Below are positions 36,644 through 44,088 of a stretch of 50,629 bases of DNA, in pieces. Origin of the DNA: Fidelibacterota bacterium (lineage in GTDB: Bacteria > Fidelibacterota > Marinisomatia > SCGC-AAA003-L08 > GCA-2689995); contig NZIV01000033.1 in NCBI GenBank assembly GCA_002689995.1, forward strand, positions 113,628 through 164,256. Reading direction: 5' to 3'. How positions within the stretch are numbered: the first letter of the stretch is position 1; each line of letters opens with the position of its first letter. The position numbers were made by a program, and so were the translations under genes. The notes beneath the pieces are model-generated. The model did not search any database. It was not told where the DNA came from and saw nothing but the letters and a program-made list of their open reading frames with translations.

Positions 36644-37852
36644 ATGGATAATTTTTTTCTTTTATTTAATTCAGTAATTGTTTTTATTTCAATGGCCATG
36701 CTTTGGAAAGGTGCTGAAGTTTTAGTTGAATCAGCATCTCAAATTGCTGCTTCATTTAAAATTTCTGACTTAGTTATAGGATTAACTGTCGTTGCGGTTG
36801 GCACTTCTGCCCCAGAATTTGCAGTAACTATTAGTGCTGCATTAATGGGTAAAGATTCAATATCAATTGGTAATGTTGTTGGTTCAAATATTTTTAATTT
36901 AGGTTTAATCCTAGGTGGTACTGCGCTTATTAGAGAGATTAAAACTTCAAAAAAACTAGTTTATAGAGATGGATTATTTTTATTTGGAGTAACAATTTTA
37001 TTATACGTTATACTTTTTGGTTTCAGTTTATCCCCTAAGCCAACATCCTACTCTCTTGAATTACAAAACCCTAATTCATGGTCAATTGAATCGAAAGAAA
37101 TTATCACAGAAGAATTAAAAACTGATTTTCCAAATTTACCTAATAAATTTTATAATCAAATTAATAATTCTGTTGAAAATGAAAACATAAAACTACCAAA
37201 TATATATTATGATGAAAATAAAGTAGATTCAATATTAAAAAAAATAAATATCTCATCTCCAAACGATTATCATATTATTTCTAAAATTGAAAACGTTGGA
37301 TTCCTTAATGGAATTGACGGAATATTAATGTTAATCATATTAATAAGTTATTTAATATATCTTTTTATTAAAAAAGAGACACTAGACGAAGAAGATATTT
37401 CTCATGACCCAATTAGCTTAAAGCATTGGATTCTACTTCTAATTGGAATATGTACAGTAGTTTTTGGAGGTCATTTACTCGTTGATGGTGCATCAAATGT
37501 TGCTAGATTTCTCGGAATTTCAGAATGGGTAATAGCCGTAACTATTGTTGCTGCAGGAACATCTGCTCCTGAATTTGCAACATCTATTATGGCTGCCTGG
37601 AAGGGTAAGCACGGAATGGCAATCGGCAATTTATTTGGTAGTGATTTATTTAATATACTTGGTGTTCTAGGAGTTGCAGGCTTGATAAATCCAACAATGG
37701 TTACTATGGAGGTTCATGGAAGTATTGCAATGCTAGTAGGTCAAGTTGCACTAGTACTCATTCTTATGAGGTCTGGATGGCGTATTACTCGCTTGGAAGG
37801 CGGTCTATTATTAGCTTTGAATATATTTAGGTGGTATTTAGATTTCAGTTGA
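36644..37852 (+). CDS. CaCA-family Na+/Ca2+ exchanger with a large central loop
   Basis: The 402-residue membrane protein has two inverted alpha repeats. The first has GTSAPEF (53-59) and GNVVGSNIFN (76-85); the second has GTSAPEF (305-311) and GNLFGSDLFN (328-337). They form the ion pathway of YrbG-type Na+/Ca2+ antiporters. Typical bacterial members have about 320 residues. This one has an insertion of about 95 mostly polar residues between the halves (128-222), after the fourth helix. The protein probably exports Ca2+ using a sodium or proton gradient. It is transcribed toward the TerB-domain membrane protein, with 15 bases between the two stops. Confidence 0.9.
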   Translation: MDNFFLLFNSVIVFISMAMLWKGAEVLVESASQIAASFKISDLVIGLTVVAVGTSAPEFAVTISAALMGKDSISIGNVVGSNIFNLGLILGGTALIREIKTSKKLVYRDGLFLFGVTILLYVILFGFSLSPKPTSYSLELQNPNSWSIESKEIITEELKTDFPNLPNKFYNQINNSVENENIKLPNIYYDENKVDSILKKINISSPNDYHIISKIENVGFLNGIDGILMLIILISYLIYLFIKKETLDEEDISHDPISLKHWILLLIGICTVVFGGHLLVDGASNVARFLGISEWVIAVTIVAAGTSAPEFATSIMAAWKGKHGMAIGNLFGSDLFNILGVLGVAGLINPTMVTMEVHGSIAMLVGQVALVLILMRSGWRITRLEGGLLLALNIFRWYLDFS

Positions 37853-37867
37853 TTGATTGAAATTTAG

Positions 37868-40117
37868 TTAATCATTTAAAAACAGCTTATCGTTATTTTC
37901 ATCCTTGTCTAATGATTTTTTTATATTCCAAACTTTAATTGCTTCATTAATAAGTAAAATTTCATTTTCATGAATATATTCATCTGCATTAGCTATCTCT
38001 ATGAATGACTTAATAACTTGAATTAGCTTTACTTCATCATTATTAAATTCATTTCTCAACTCTTCTAATGACAATTTATACTGTTTCTCACGCTCTTCAT
38101 CTGTTTCTAGCTCAATAAATTTATTTGTAGCTATGCTAAATCCTGTATTAAATATTTTTTCATTCGTATCTGGAGAAAATTGTCTAAAAGTACTAAAAAT
38201 ACCAGACTTCTCTGATTCATCTATTTCTTGATCCGCAAAAAATGAAATACAAATTAATGAGTATAATAAATCATGTATCGGCAACCAAACTCTATCGAGT
38301 TCTTCTTCTGGTAAATCTCTTGCAGAAATTTTTCTCTGTAAATCTTCTAACTTATCTTTGTCTGTATCGCTGAGATATCCTTCCTGCTTCTGCCTTTTAC
38401 GAATTAACTTATCTACTTCTAAAGATAAATACTGAACATCTCTTTCAAGCTCTTCAATTCTTTCATCCATAAGTTTATATAATAAATCTTTAAATACTTG
38501 GATTTGTTCTTTTTCAGGAGCAAAATAGATATTTAAGTTACCTCTATCCGTATCCTCCCAAAATGTCGAAACAAATATTGATAATAAAAAGCATTGAGTT
38601 TCGACATTCCCTTTAAATGTTTTCTCGTCAAAATATGCTATATCATCTAGGTAATCCAGTGCAATCTTTTCGGCATATTGATTCTTATCAACAGATAGAT
38701 AAAATAATGCTAATCCTATTTGTATTCTTCTTGTTCCATTATTACCGCCTAAAATTCCTTTATCAACATCCTCTTTTGAAAAACCTGGAGGATTGTCTAA
38801 TTGTAAAACTAAGTTCAATAAGAACAATTGATCTTCTTCACTCCAGTCAAGTTGGTGTATTAGTACCTGACATTTTCTCAGCTCAAATGTAAGTGTATCA
38901 ACAATAAAATAAAGACTTGGATTGTTAATTGCATTTTTATAAATATCATTAGCATAAAATTTGAATTTATCATAACAATATTTCGTCTTATCAACCATAT
39001 TCGCCTTAGCATAGACTTGAATCATATTTGAGTAATGGAATGCCAAATTATAAAGATTTCGAGGTTCATTATTCTTATATGCATGCTTTATTGCAAATCT
39101 AAATAAAGTATTAAATCGTATATTCACATTCTCAATTATAATTTCATCTTTTACATCAATACATGTTCTTCCGATATCTACCAATTCAGCGGGAATTAAA
39201 GATGCAATATCATAGCGATCATTTTGAATCATTTTTATATATGAATTTCCTAAAAGTCTGAACACTTTAATTTCATAAAATGTAGAGGAATCAGCCATTT
39301 CCTGATATTGGGTTTCAGTATAAGTTCTAAATGTAGCATTATTTTTTATTGTTGGAGTCAAATGAAAAAAGTTTAAATGAAAATATTTTTTCTCATTTAC
39401 GTATAATTGAATGATTTTTGAAATTTCAGCAACTATTTCAGTTTGAGTTTCTTTAAACTCTACAAAAGATAATAAATCATCTAGCTGATCTAATAAAGCC
39501 ATTATGTTACGTTGATACTCCTCAACAACTTCTATTTTTTCCATAGCAGCTTTTATTCTTGGAGTTTTCATTTCGAGGATATAGCTTTGTATCATCCCTG
39601 AAATTGTTGTAACAACATTACTTGTTTTAGAGTATAGTAGTATGTAAAATATATATGGTACAGCTAAAATTGAAGCTATAAATAAATAGATATAAGTATT
39701 TAAAATAACACTTGAGATTCTTCCTAATGGTTCAAAGTAATACATAATTACGATTGAGTGTAAAGACGCTAATATTAAAAACCAAACATAAATCAGACTA
39801 ATCCAGTCTTTAACGAATAAATCCATTAATTTGGGTGTAGATTCAGCTGCAATAGCAATTACAATTATTAAAGTACCTAGTACTAAAGCTAAAACTCCTC
39901 CCCAAATTTCAGGAGCAAATGTCAAATCAACATTCATATGATCACTAATTCCTAAACCAAAAGAATTATTGATAACCCCGATTAATTGAGGGTAGTAAGA
40001 ATAGAAAATCATATCTGACAAGAATACACCAAATACAACAATAAGAAACGAAATTAAGTTTCTATATTTAAATTGAATTTGAGTAAGCTGTACTAATTTT
40101 ATGTAAAAATTATTCAA
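37868..40117 (-). CDS. Large membrane protein with C-terminal TerB-like domain, function unknown
   Basis: The 749-residue protein starts with about four membrane helices (roughly 18-42, 71-91, 104-126, 133-163). Between helices two and three is AAESTPKLMDLFVKDW, which resembles the conserved cytoplasmic segment of DUF2254 membrane proteins. A long helical, repeat-like cytoplasmic region (about 180-540) follows, then a charged coiled coil (about 545-605). Residues 615-734 form a TerB-like helical domain with FADQEIDESEK and ANADEYIHENEILLI. That domain is clearly paralogous to the whole of the neighbouring 144-residue protein, which is encoded just upstream in the same direction. TerB domains are linked by family knowledge to metal-associated membrane stress systems. 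No function is established for this architecture. Confidence 0.75.
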   Translation of the reverse strand: MNNFYIKLVQLTQIQFKYRNLISFLIVVFGVFLSDMIFYSYYPQLIGVINNSFGLGISDHMNVDLTFAPEIWGGVLALVLGTLIIVIAIAAESTPKLMDLFVKDWISLIYVWFLILASLHSIVIMYYFEPLGRISSVILNTYIYLFIASILAVPYIFYILLYSKTSNVVTTISGMIQSYILEMKTPRIKAAMEKIEVVEEYQRNIMALLDQLDDLLSFVEFKETQTEIVAEISKIIQLYVNEKKYFHLNFFHLTPTIKNNATFRTYTETQYQEMADSSTFYEIKVFRLLGNSYIKMIQNDRYDIASLIPAELVDIGRTCIDVKDEIIIENVNIRFNTLFRFAIKHAYKNNEPRNLYNLAFHYSNMIQVYAKANMVDKTKYCYDKFKFYANDIYKNAINNPSLYFIVDTLTFELRKCQVLIHQLDWSEEDQLFLLNLVLQLDNPPGFSKEDVDKGILGGNNGTRRIQIGLALFYLSVDKNQYAEKIALDYLDDIAYFDEKTFKGNVETQCFLLSIFVSTFWEDTDRGNLNIYFAPEKEQIQVFKDLLYKLMDERIEELERDVQYLSLEVDKLIRKRQKQEGYLSDTDKDKLEDLQRKISARDLPEEELDRVWLPIHDLLYSLICISFFADQEIDESEKSGIFSTFRQFSPDTNEKIFNTGFSIATNKFIELETDEEREKQYKLSLEELRNEFNNDEVKLIQVIKSFIEIANADEYIHENEILLINEAIKVWNIKKSLDKDENNDKLFLND

Positions 40118-40132
40118 GTTTTTCCGTGTAAT

Positions 40133-40167
40133 AAAAAGAAACTCTTTATACTAGTATAAAGAGTTTC
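40133..40167 (-). terminator. Perfect 30-bp palindrome, probable terminator of the TerB-like gene
   Basis: Positions 40138-40167 form an exact palindrome whose half is GAAACTCTTTATACT. On the minus strand it is followed by five T opposite 40133-40137. It lies 31 bases after the stop of the 144-residue protein gene and before the membrane protein gene. It could therefore attenuate rather than fully end transcription between the two TerB genes. The plus-strand side lacks a T tract. Confidence 0.75.
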
Positions 40168-40198
40168 AATTAAAAACAATAATATTATTTTTAAGAAT

Positions 40199-40633
40199 TT
40201 ATCCGTTATAATCAACAAATAGTGATGAACCAGTATTCATTAAGCTAATTTTATCGTTCATTTTCCATACATTAACTGCTGTTTCGATAAGTTCAACTTC
40301 ATTTTCATGGATATCATCATCAGCACGAGCAATATAAGCTAAATTTTTAACAACTTTAAACAAGCTTTCATCGTCACCATCATATTTACCATGAACAGCG
40401 CCAAGAGAATGTTTATACTGTTCTTTTCGAGCATCATCTGACCCTAGGGAGACAAACTTCTCGAGAACAGCATCTTCCATTGTTTGATAATTATCATCAG
40501 AAACATTTGGTAACATTACTTTCACATTACCTCTCATTGCTTCTTTTTCAGCATCATCTACTTCACCGTCTGCTAAAAATGAAACACACATGAAAAGATA
40601 TACTAAATCGTGATCTTGTGACCAATTTGCCAT
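40199..40633 (-). CDS. Stand-alone TerB-like acidic protein
   Basis: The 144-residue soluble protein has 29 Asp/Glu against 13 Lys/Arg. It is built around two helical halves with FLADGEVDDAEKEA (about 19-32) and IARADDDIHENEVELIETAV (about 99-118). This is the ADGE...E/D...HENE pattern of TerB-like domains, whose acidic clusters are thought to bind metal. The C-terminal domain of the adjacent 749-residue membrane protein shares the HDL-Y, AD-E-D--EK, QYK-SL, IHENE and VW positions. The start is supported by AAAGGAA upstream. It follows a small Arg-rich ORF by 33 bases, and a perfect palindrome follows the stop. Its biochemical role is unknown. Confidence 0.8.
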   Translation of the reverse strand: MANWSQDHDLVYLFMCVSFLADGEVDDAEKEAMRGNVKVMLPNVSDDNYQTMEDAVLEKFVSLGSDDARKEQYKHSLGAVHGKYDGDDESLFKVVKNLAYIARADDDIHENEVELIETAVNVWKMNDKISLMNTGSSLFVDYNG

Positions 40634-40666
40634 TCTTCGATTCCTTTCCTATTAATAAATTAAATT

Positions 40667-40819
40667 TTATTTTCTTCTAATTTGAGTTCGACGCTCATTT
40701 TCCAGGCGTCTTTCCGAGTTTTGGCGTCTATCACTATTAACATTAATATCTTCAGTTCTACGATTGTTACACCGCCTAACTACTACTCTTCTGTCAGAAC
40801 TTTGTCTATGTTCTTCCAA
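40667..40819 (-). CDS. Novel 50-residue Arg-rich protein (TTG start)
   Basis: A short ORF begins with TTG at 40819, six bases after AGGGAG. The product has 15 Arg and 1 Lys against 9 Asp/Glu and contains seven RR pairs. The pairs are mostly spaced five or six residues, for example DRRVVVRRCNNRR and later DRRQNSERRLENERR. Repeated D/E-R-R units occur in several short or N-terminal regions of bacterial proteins, but I recognise no family. An in-frame stop lies upstream and no ATG is available. It is co-directional with the acidic TerB-like gene 33 bases downstream, so a basic-acidic protein pair from one transcript is possible. Evidence for translation is only the ribosome site and the composition. 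Confidence 0.5.
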   Translation of the reverse strand: MEEHRQSSDRRVVVRRCNNRRTEDINVNSDRRQNSERRLENERRTQIRRK

Positions 40820-41029
40820 TTTGAACTCCCTGATAATTAGTAATTTGTGATTTTGCTACCTGACCTAATTTAAATAAATTATTTAACAATATAAAAAAAT
40901 TAATTTAAAAAATAGCTACTTTATTGAAATAAAACAAAAAGATAATTTTCTATTTTCTTCTTAAATTTATATTGAAATTAGTCTACAAGAAGTTAATTAA
41001 TTTAATTATCTGAAATAAGGTGATAAAAA
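40820..41029. promoter_or_regulatory. Divergent control region between the TerB operon and the K+ channel
   Basis: Within the 396 bases from 40634 to 41029, the first half is occupied by the Arg-rich ORF. The remaining 210 bases are very AT-rich and must hold promoters for both directions. AGGGAG (40826-40831, minus) serves the Arg-rich ORF, and AAGGTGAT about 7 bases before 41030 serves the channel gene. TTGAAA-like -35 candidates occur on the plus strand, but none has a convincing -10 at 16-18 bases. No RNA gene or riboswitch was recognised. Confidence 0.4.
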
Positions 41030-42082
41030 ATGAAAAAAGAGACCTTGAGTAAAATTGGTTTTTTTATAGGTATTTACTTCCTTTTAGTTTATTTATTAGT
41101 TCTATTTGAACAAAATGTGGATAATTCTTCTATTCAAACAATTTGGGATGCCGTTTGGTATTCAATAGTTACACTTACTACTGTTGGTTATGGTGATTAT
41201 TATCCTATTTCAAATTATGGTAAATTAATTGGTATTATTTTTGTCATAGCAAGCATGGGGCTTTTACTAGGACTTGTAAGTAAAGTTACAGAACATTTTA
41301 GTATGATAAATGAAAGGAAAAAAATGGGACATTATGGAACTGATTTTAGTAATCATATTATAATTTTAGGTTGGAATAACTTTGGCGCTGGCGTTGTTTT
41401 GCAATTAGTAAATGCTAGTAATAAAGTCGTGATAATAACAGATGAAAAAAAAGATATTGATAGAATTTATGAAAAATTTTCAAAAGAATTTGTTTTTGTA
41501 ATTTATTCTGATCTTAAAAATATTAAATCTTTAGAAAAAGGAAATGTCACATCATGTCATATGGTGTTTATTAATTTGTTAAATGATTCAGATAAATTAA
41601 TTACGACCTTAAATATAAAAAAGGAATACCCCGATGTTGAATTCCTTGTAACACTCGATCATTCTGACTTAGATAGTACATTTCATAGTGCAGGAGTTAA
41701 CTATGTGTTGTCTAAAGATGAAATTGCATCTAAAATGATTGCTAGTTTTATATTTGAACCAGATGTAGCTGAAATAACTAATGAATTGATATCCTCTGCA
41801 TCAAATGAAGACGAGTTTGATGTTCAACAGTATTTAGTAACAGATGAAAATCCTTTTATAAATAAAACTTACGGAGAAGCATTTGAATCATTGAAAAAAT
41901 CCTATAATGTAATTCTTATTGGTTTAAGTCAATGGGAAGGTAAAAATAGAAAATTATTAAAATTTCCAAAAGACAATATTAAAATACTAAAAAATAATTA
42001 CTTAATATTAATATCAGATGGAATAACTGGTAATAAGATGGAAGATTTATTTAAAGTATCAGAAGGCGTTGCAGGAAATTAA
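41030..42082 (+). CDS. Two-helix K+ channel with RCK (TrkA-N/TrkA-C) domains
   Basis: The 350-residue protein has helix one (about 9-26), a pore loop with the selectivity filter TTVGYGD (50-56) and helix two (about 64-85). A cytoplasmic RCK domain follows, whose Rossmann start is IIILGWNNFGAG (110-121). The C-terminal part (about 255-345) resembles TrkA-C. Such subunits assemble as tetramers gated by nucleotide or cation ligands. The GWNNFG loop has Asn/Trp where classical NAD-binding GxGxxG glycines would be, so the ligand is uncertain. A good ribosome-binding site (AAGGTG) precedes the ATG. It is divergent from the TerB genes. Confidence 0.9.
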   Translation: MKKETLSKIGFFIGIYFLLVYLLVLFEQNVDNSSIQTIWDAVWYSIVTLTTVGYGDYYPISNYGKLIGIIFVIASMGLLLGLVSKVTEHFSMINERKKMGHYGTDFSNHIIILGWNNFGAGVVLQLVNASNKVVIITDEKKDIDRIYEKFSKEFVFVIYSDLKNIKSLEKGNVTSCHMVFINLLNDSDKLITTLNIKKEYPDVEFLVTLDHSDLDSTFHSAGVNYVLSKDEIASKMIASFIFEPDVAEITNELISSASNEDEFDVQQYLVTDENPFINKTYGEAFESLKKSYNVILIGLSQWEGKNRKLLKFPKDNIKILKNNYLILISDGITGNKMEDLFKVSEGVAGN

Positions 42083-42173
42083 TAAATATTTCAGATATTT
42101 CTTTGAGTATGTTGTATTATATCAATATCTTACGAGTGACTTTCGAGCAATATAAACACAATATAAAAAAAAT

Positions 42174-42770
42174 ATGCACATATCACCTAAAAAACAGAAT
42201 TTCGTCAACTATATTCAAGGTTTTATTTCAAAAAATGGCAGACCTCCAACATTTGTAGAAATTATGAATGGATTGAAAATTAAATCTCTTGGTACCATTC
42301 ATTGGTATGTTACAGAACTTGAAAAAGAAGGTATTATCAAGCGTACGCGTGGTCATCAAGGAAAACGTGCACTGTCTATTTTAGAGAAAAATTTAAAAAT
42401 CACATTACCTCTTCTAGGTATTGTGCAGGCTGGTTACCCTCTAGAAGCAATTGAAAACAAAGAATTTATTGAAGTACCTGCAAAGTATTTAGGAGATAAA
42501 AATTTTGTTTTAAAAGTTAGAGGTAATTCAATGATTGATGAACAAATCCGTGAAGATGACTTTATAATTGTTAAGGAATCAAATATGGCTAATAATGGAG
42601 ACTTAGTAGTTGCTTATGTCAATGAAGAAGCTACTTTAAAACGATTTTATAAAAAGAAAAACTCTATTGAGTTGCACCCTGCAAATCCTAAGTTCAATAC
42701 CATAAAAGTAAAATTAGAAGATAGTTTTAGAATCGGAGGAAAAGTTTTAGGATTAATTAGAAACTATTAA
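42174..42770 (+). CDS. lexA: LexA repressor
   Basis: The 198-residue protein has an N-terminal winged helix (about 1-65, with RPPTFVEIMNGLKIKSLGTIHWYVTELEKEG) and a C-terminal S24 peptidase domain. Cleavage is predicted at Ala86-Gly87 in GIVQAGYP. The catalytic serine is S119 in VRGNSMID and the lysine is K156 in ATLKRFY. On DNA damage RecA filaments would trigger self-cleavage and derepress SOS genes. The recognition helix differs from the E. coli type, so the operator may be different. No clear dyad repeat was found in the 91 bases upstream, which show no strong Shine-Dalgarno site either. Confidence 0.93.
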   Translation: MHISPKKQNFVNYIQGFISKNGRPPTFVEIMNGLKIKSLGTIHWYVTELEKEGIIKRTRGHQGKRALSILEKNLKITLPLLGIVQAGYPLEAIENKEFIEVPAKYLGDKNFVLKVRGNSMIDEQIREDDFIIVKESNMANNGDLVVAYVNEEATLKRFYKKKNSIELHPANPKFNTIKVKLEDSFRIGGKVLGLIRNY

Positions 42771-42794
42771 AATTATAGTTTAGTTTATGTATTA

Positions 42795-43955
42795 TTATAT
42801 TTTTTTTATTATCTTAAAAATTGTTCCATTGTAATCGACTATATATATCTCTCCATTTTTATCTTCTCCAAATGAAGAAATATAAACACTTTCATTTTGT
42901 CCTAAACTTAATTCTCGCGTATGATTTTGAACATCAATAGCTATTCCATTCTCAATTTTTAAACTCCAAATATTTCCACTACAATAATCTGAAAAAAAAT
43001 ATTTCCCATAAATCTCAGGAATACTTTTACCTCTGTAGACATAGCCTCCTGTAATTGAACAACCGTCCAACCCTTCTTCATCCCAGCCAAATAATACTTT
43101 CATATAATTCATATCATTTGAATATTCAAAAACAGGCATAATAATATTTTCAATTATTTTATTATTTTTATATTTGTGATTCCCTTCATAATAATTCCAA
43201 CCATAATTTTCACCGCCTCTACTTTTAAATGATTGAAAATTAACTTCTTCCCATTTACTTTGTCCAACATCTGCAATGTATAGATCTCCATTCAATTTAT
43301 CGAAGCTAAATCTCCAAGGATTTCGTAATCCAAAAGCCCAAATTTCTTTTTTTGCTCTATCATTTCCAACAAATGGATTTGTTTTAGGAATAGAATATTT
43401 ATTACCTAAAACTTCAATTCTTAATATTGTTCCGTATATAGTATTGATATTTTGTGCATGATTTAAAGGGTCTCCTGAATCACCACCATCACCTACTGAA
43501 ATATAAAGATAACCATCATTAGGTCCAAAAGCCAACATACCTCCATTATGATTAGGAAATGGTTGTTGAAATTTCAAAATAATATTTTCATTTTTAAAAT
43601 TATCTAACGAAAATCTAGAGATCACTGATTCATTATTTTTATTGACATAATTTACAAAAAATGATTTTGACTTTTTATAATCAAGACTAAAGGTAAATCC
43701 TAATAGACCTCTTTCATCACCAGGTATAACAGGATTGTGAACTCTATCTGTAATATCTAAAAATAATTCTTCAGATCCAGTACTTGTATTTATTTTCTTG
43801 AGTTTCCCAGCCTGTTCAATAACAATAATTTCATCAGTATTATCTGGAAAACCTTGTACAAAAACTGGTTTGTCTAAATTTTCAGCAACTGGTATTACAG
43901 TGAAATCTCCATACAGTATTTTGGATAATATTAAAATTGAGTAAAATATTTTCAT
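42795..43955 (-). CDS. PQQ-dependent aldose/sorbosone dehydrogenase-like protein
   Basis: The 386-residue protein has a signal segment (about 1-16) and a six-bladed beta-propeller of the glucose/sorbosone dehydrogenase family. The markers are DERGLLGFTFSLDY (80-93), FPNHNGGML with the catalytic histidine H136, ISVGDGGDSGDPLNHAQN, FGLRNPWRFSFD, ADVGQSKWEEVN and GGENYGWNYYEG. Characterised members oxidise aldoses in the periplasm using PQQ; whether this one binds PQQ or is HHIP-like cannot be told. Three cysteines near SDYCSG and DGCSI could form a disulfide. It converges with lexA (24 bases between stops). Confidence 0.85.
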   Translation of the reverse strand: MKIFYSILILSKILYGDFTVIPVAENLDKPVFVQGFPDNTDEIIVIEQAGKLKKINTSTGSEELFLDITDRVHNPVIPGDERGLLGFTFSLDYKKSKSFFVNYVNKNNESVISRFSLDNFKNENIILKFQQPFPNHNGGMLAFGPNDGYLYISVGDGGDSGDPLNHAQNINTIYGTILRIEVLGNKYSIPKTNPFVGNDRAKKEIWAFGLRNPWRFSFDKLNGDLYIADVGQSKWEEVNFQSFKSRGGENYGWNYYEGNHKYKNNKIIENIIMPVFEYSNDMNYMKVLFGWDEEGLDGCSITGGYVYRGKSIPEIYGKYFFSDYCSGNIWSLKIENGIAIDVQNHTRELSLGQNESVYISSFGEDKNGEIYIVDYNGTIFKIIKKI

Positions 43956-44088
43956 TATTTTAAATTAATAAATTTTCACAAAATTTAAATAACTATTCGA
44001 TTTAATGTTTAAAGAAATTTTAAATTTTATTATATTAAATTAATTTTAGAACAAATTTCAATCTTTGCTGTAAAATATAGTACTTGTT

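Noticed and set aside
42083-42173. Possible LexA operator upstream of lexA (TTGTATTATATCAA)
   Set aside because: Only the outer TTG/CAA are symmetric; the inner bases do not pair, and there is no second copy to compare.
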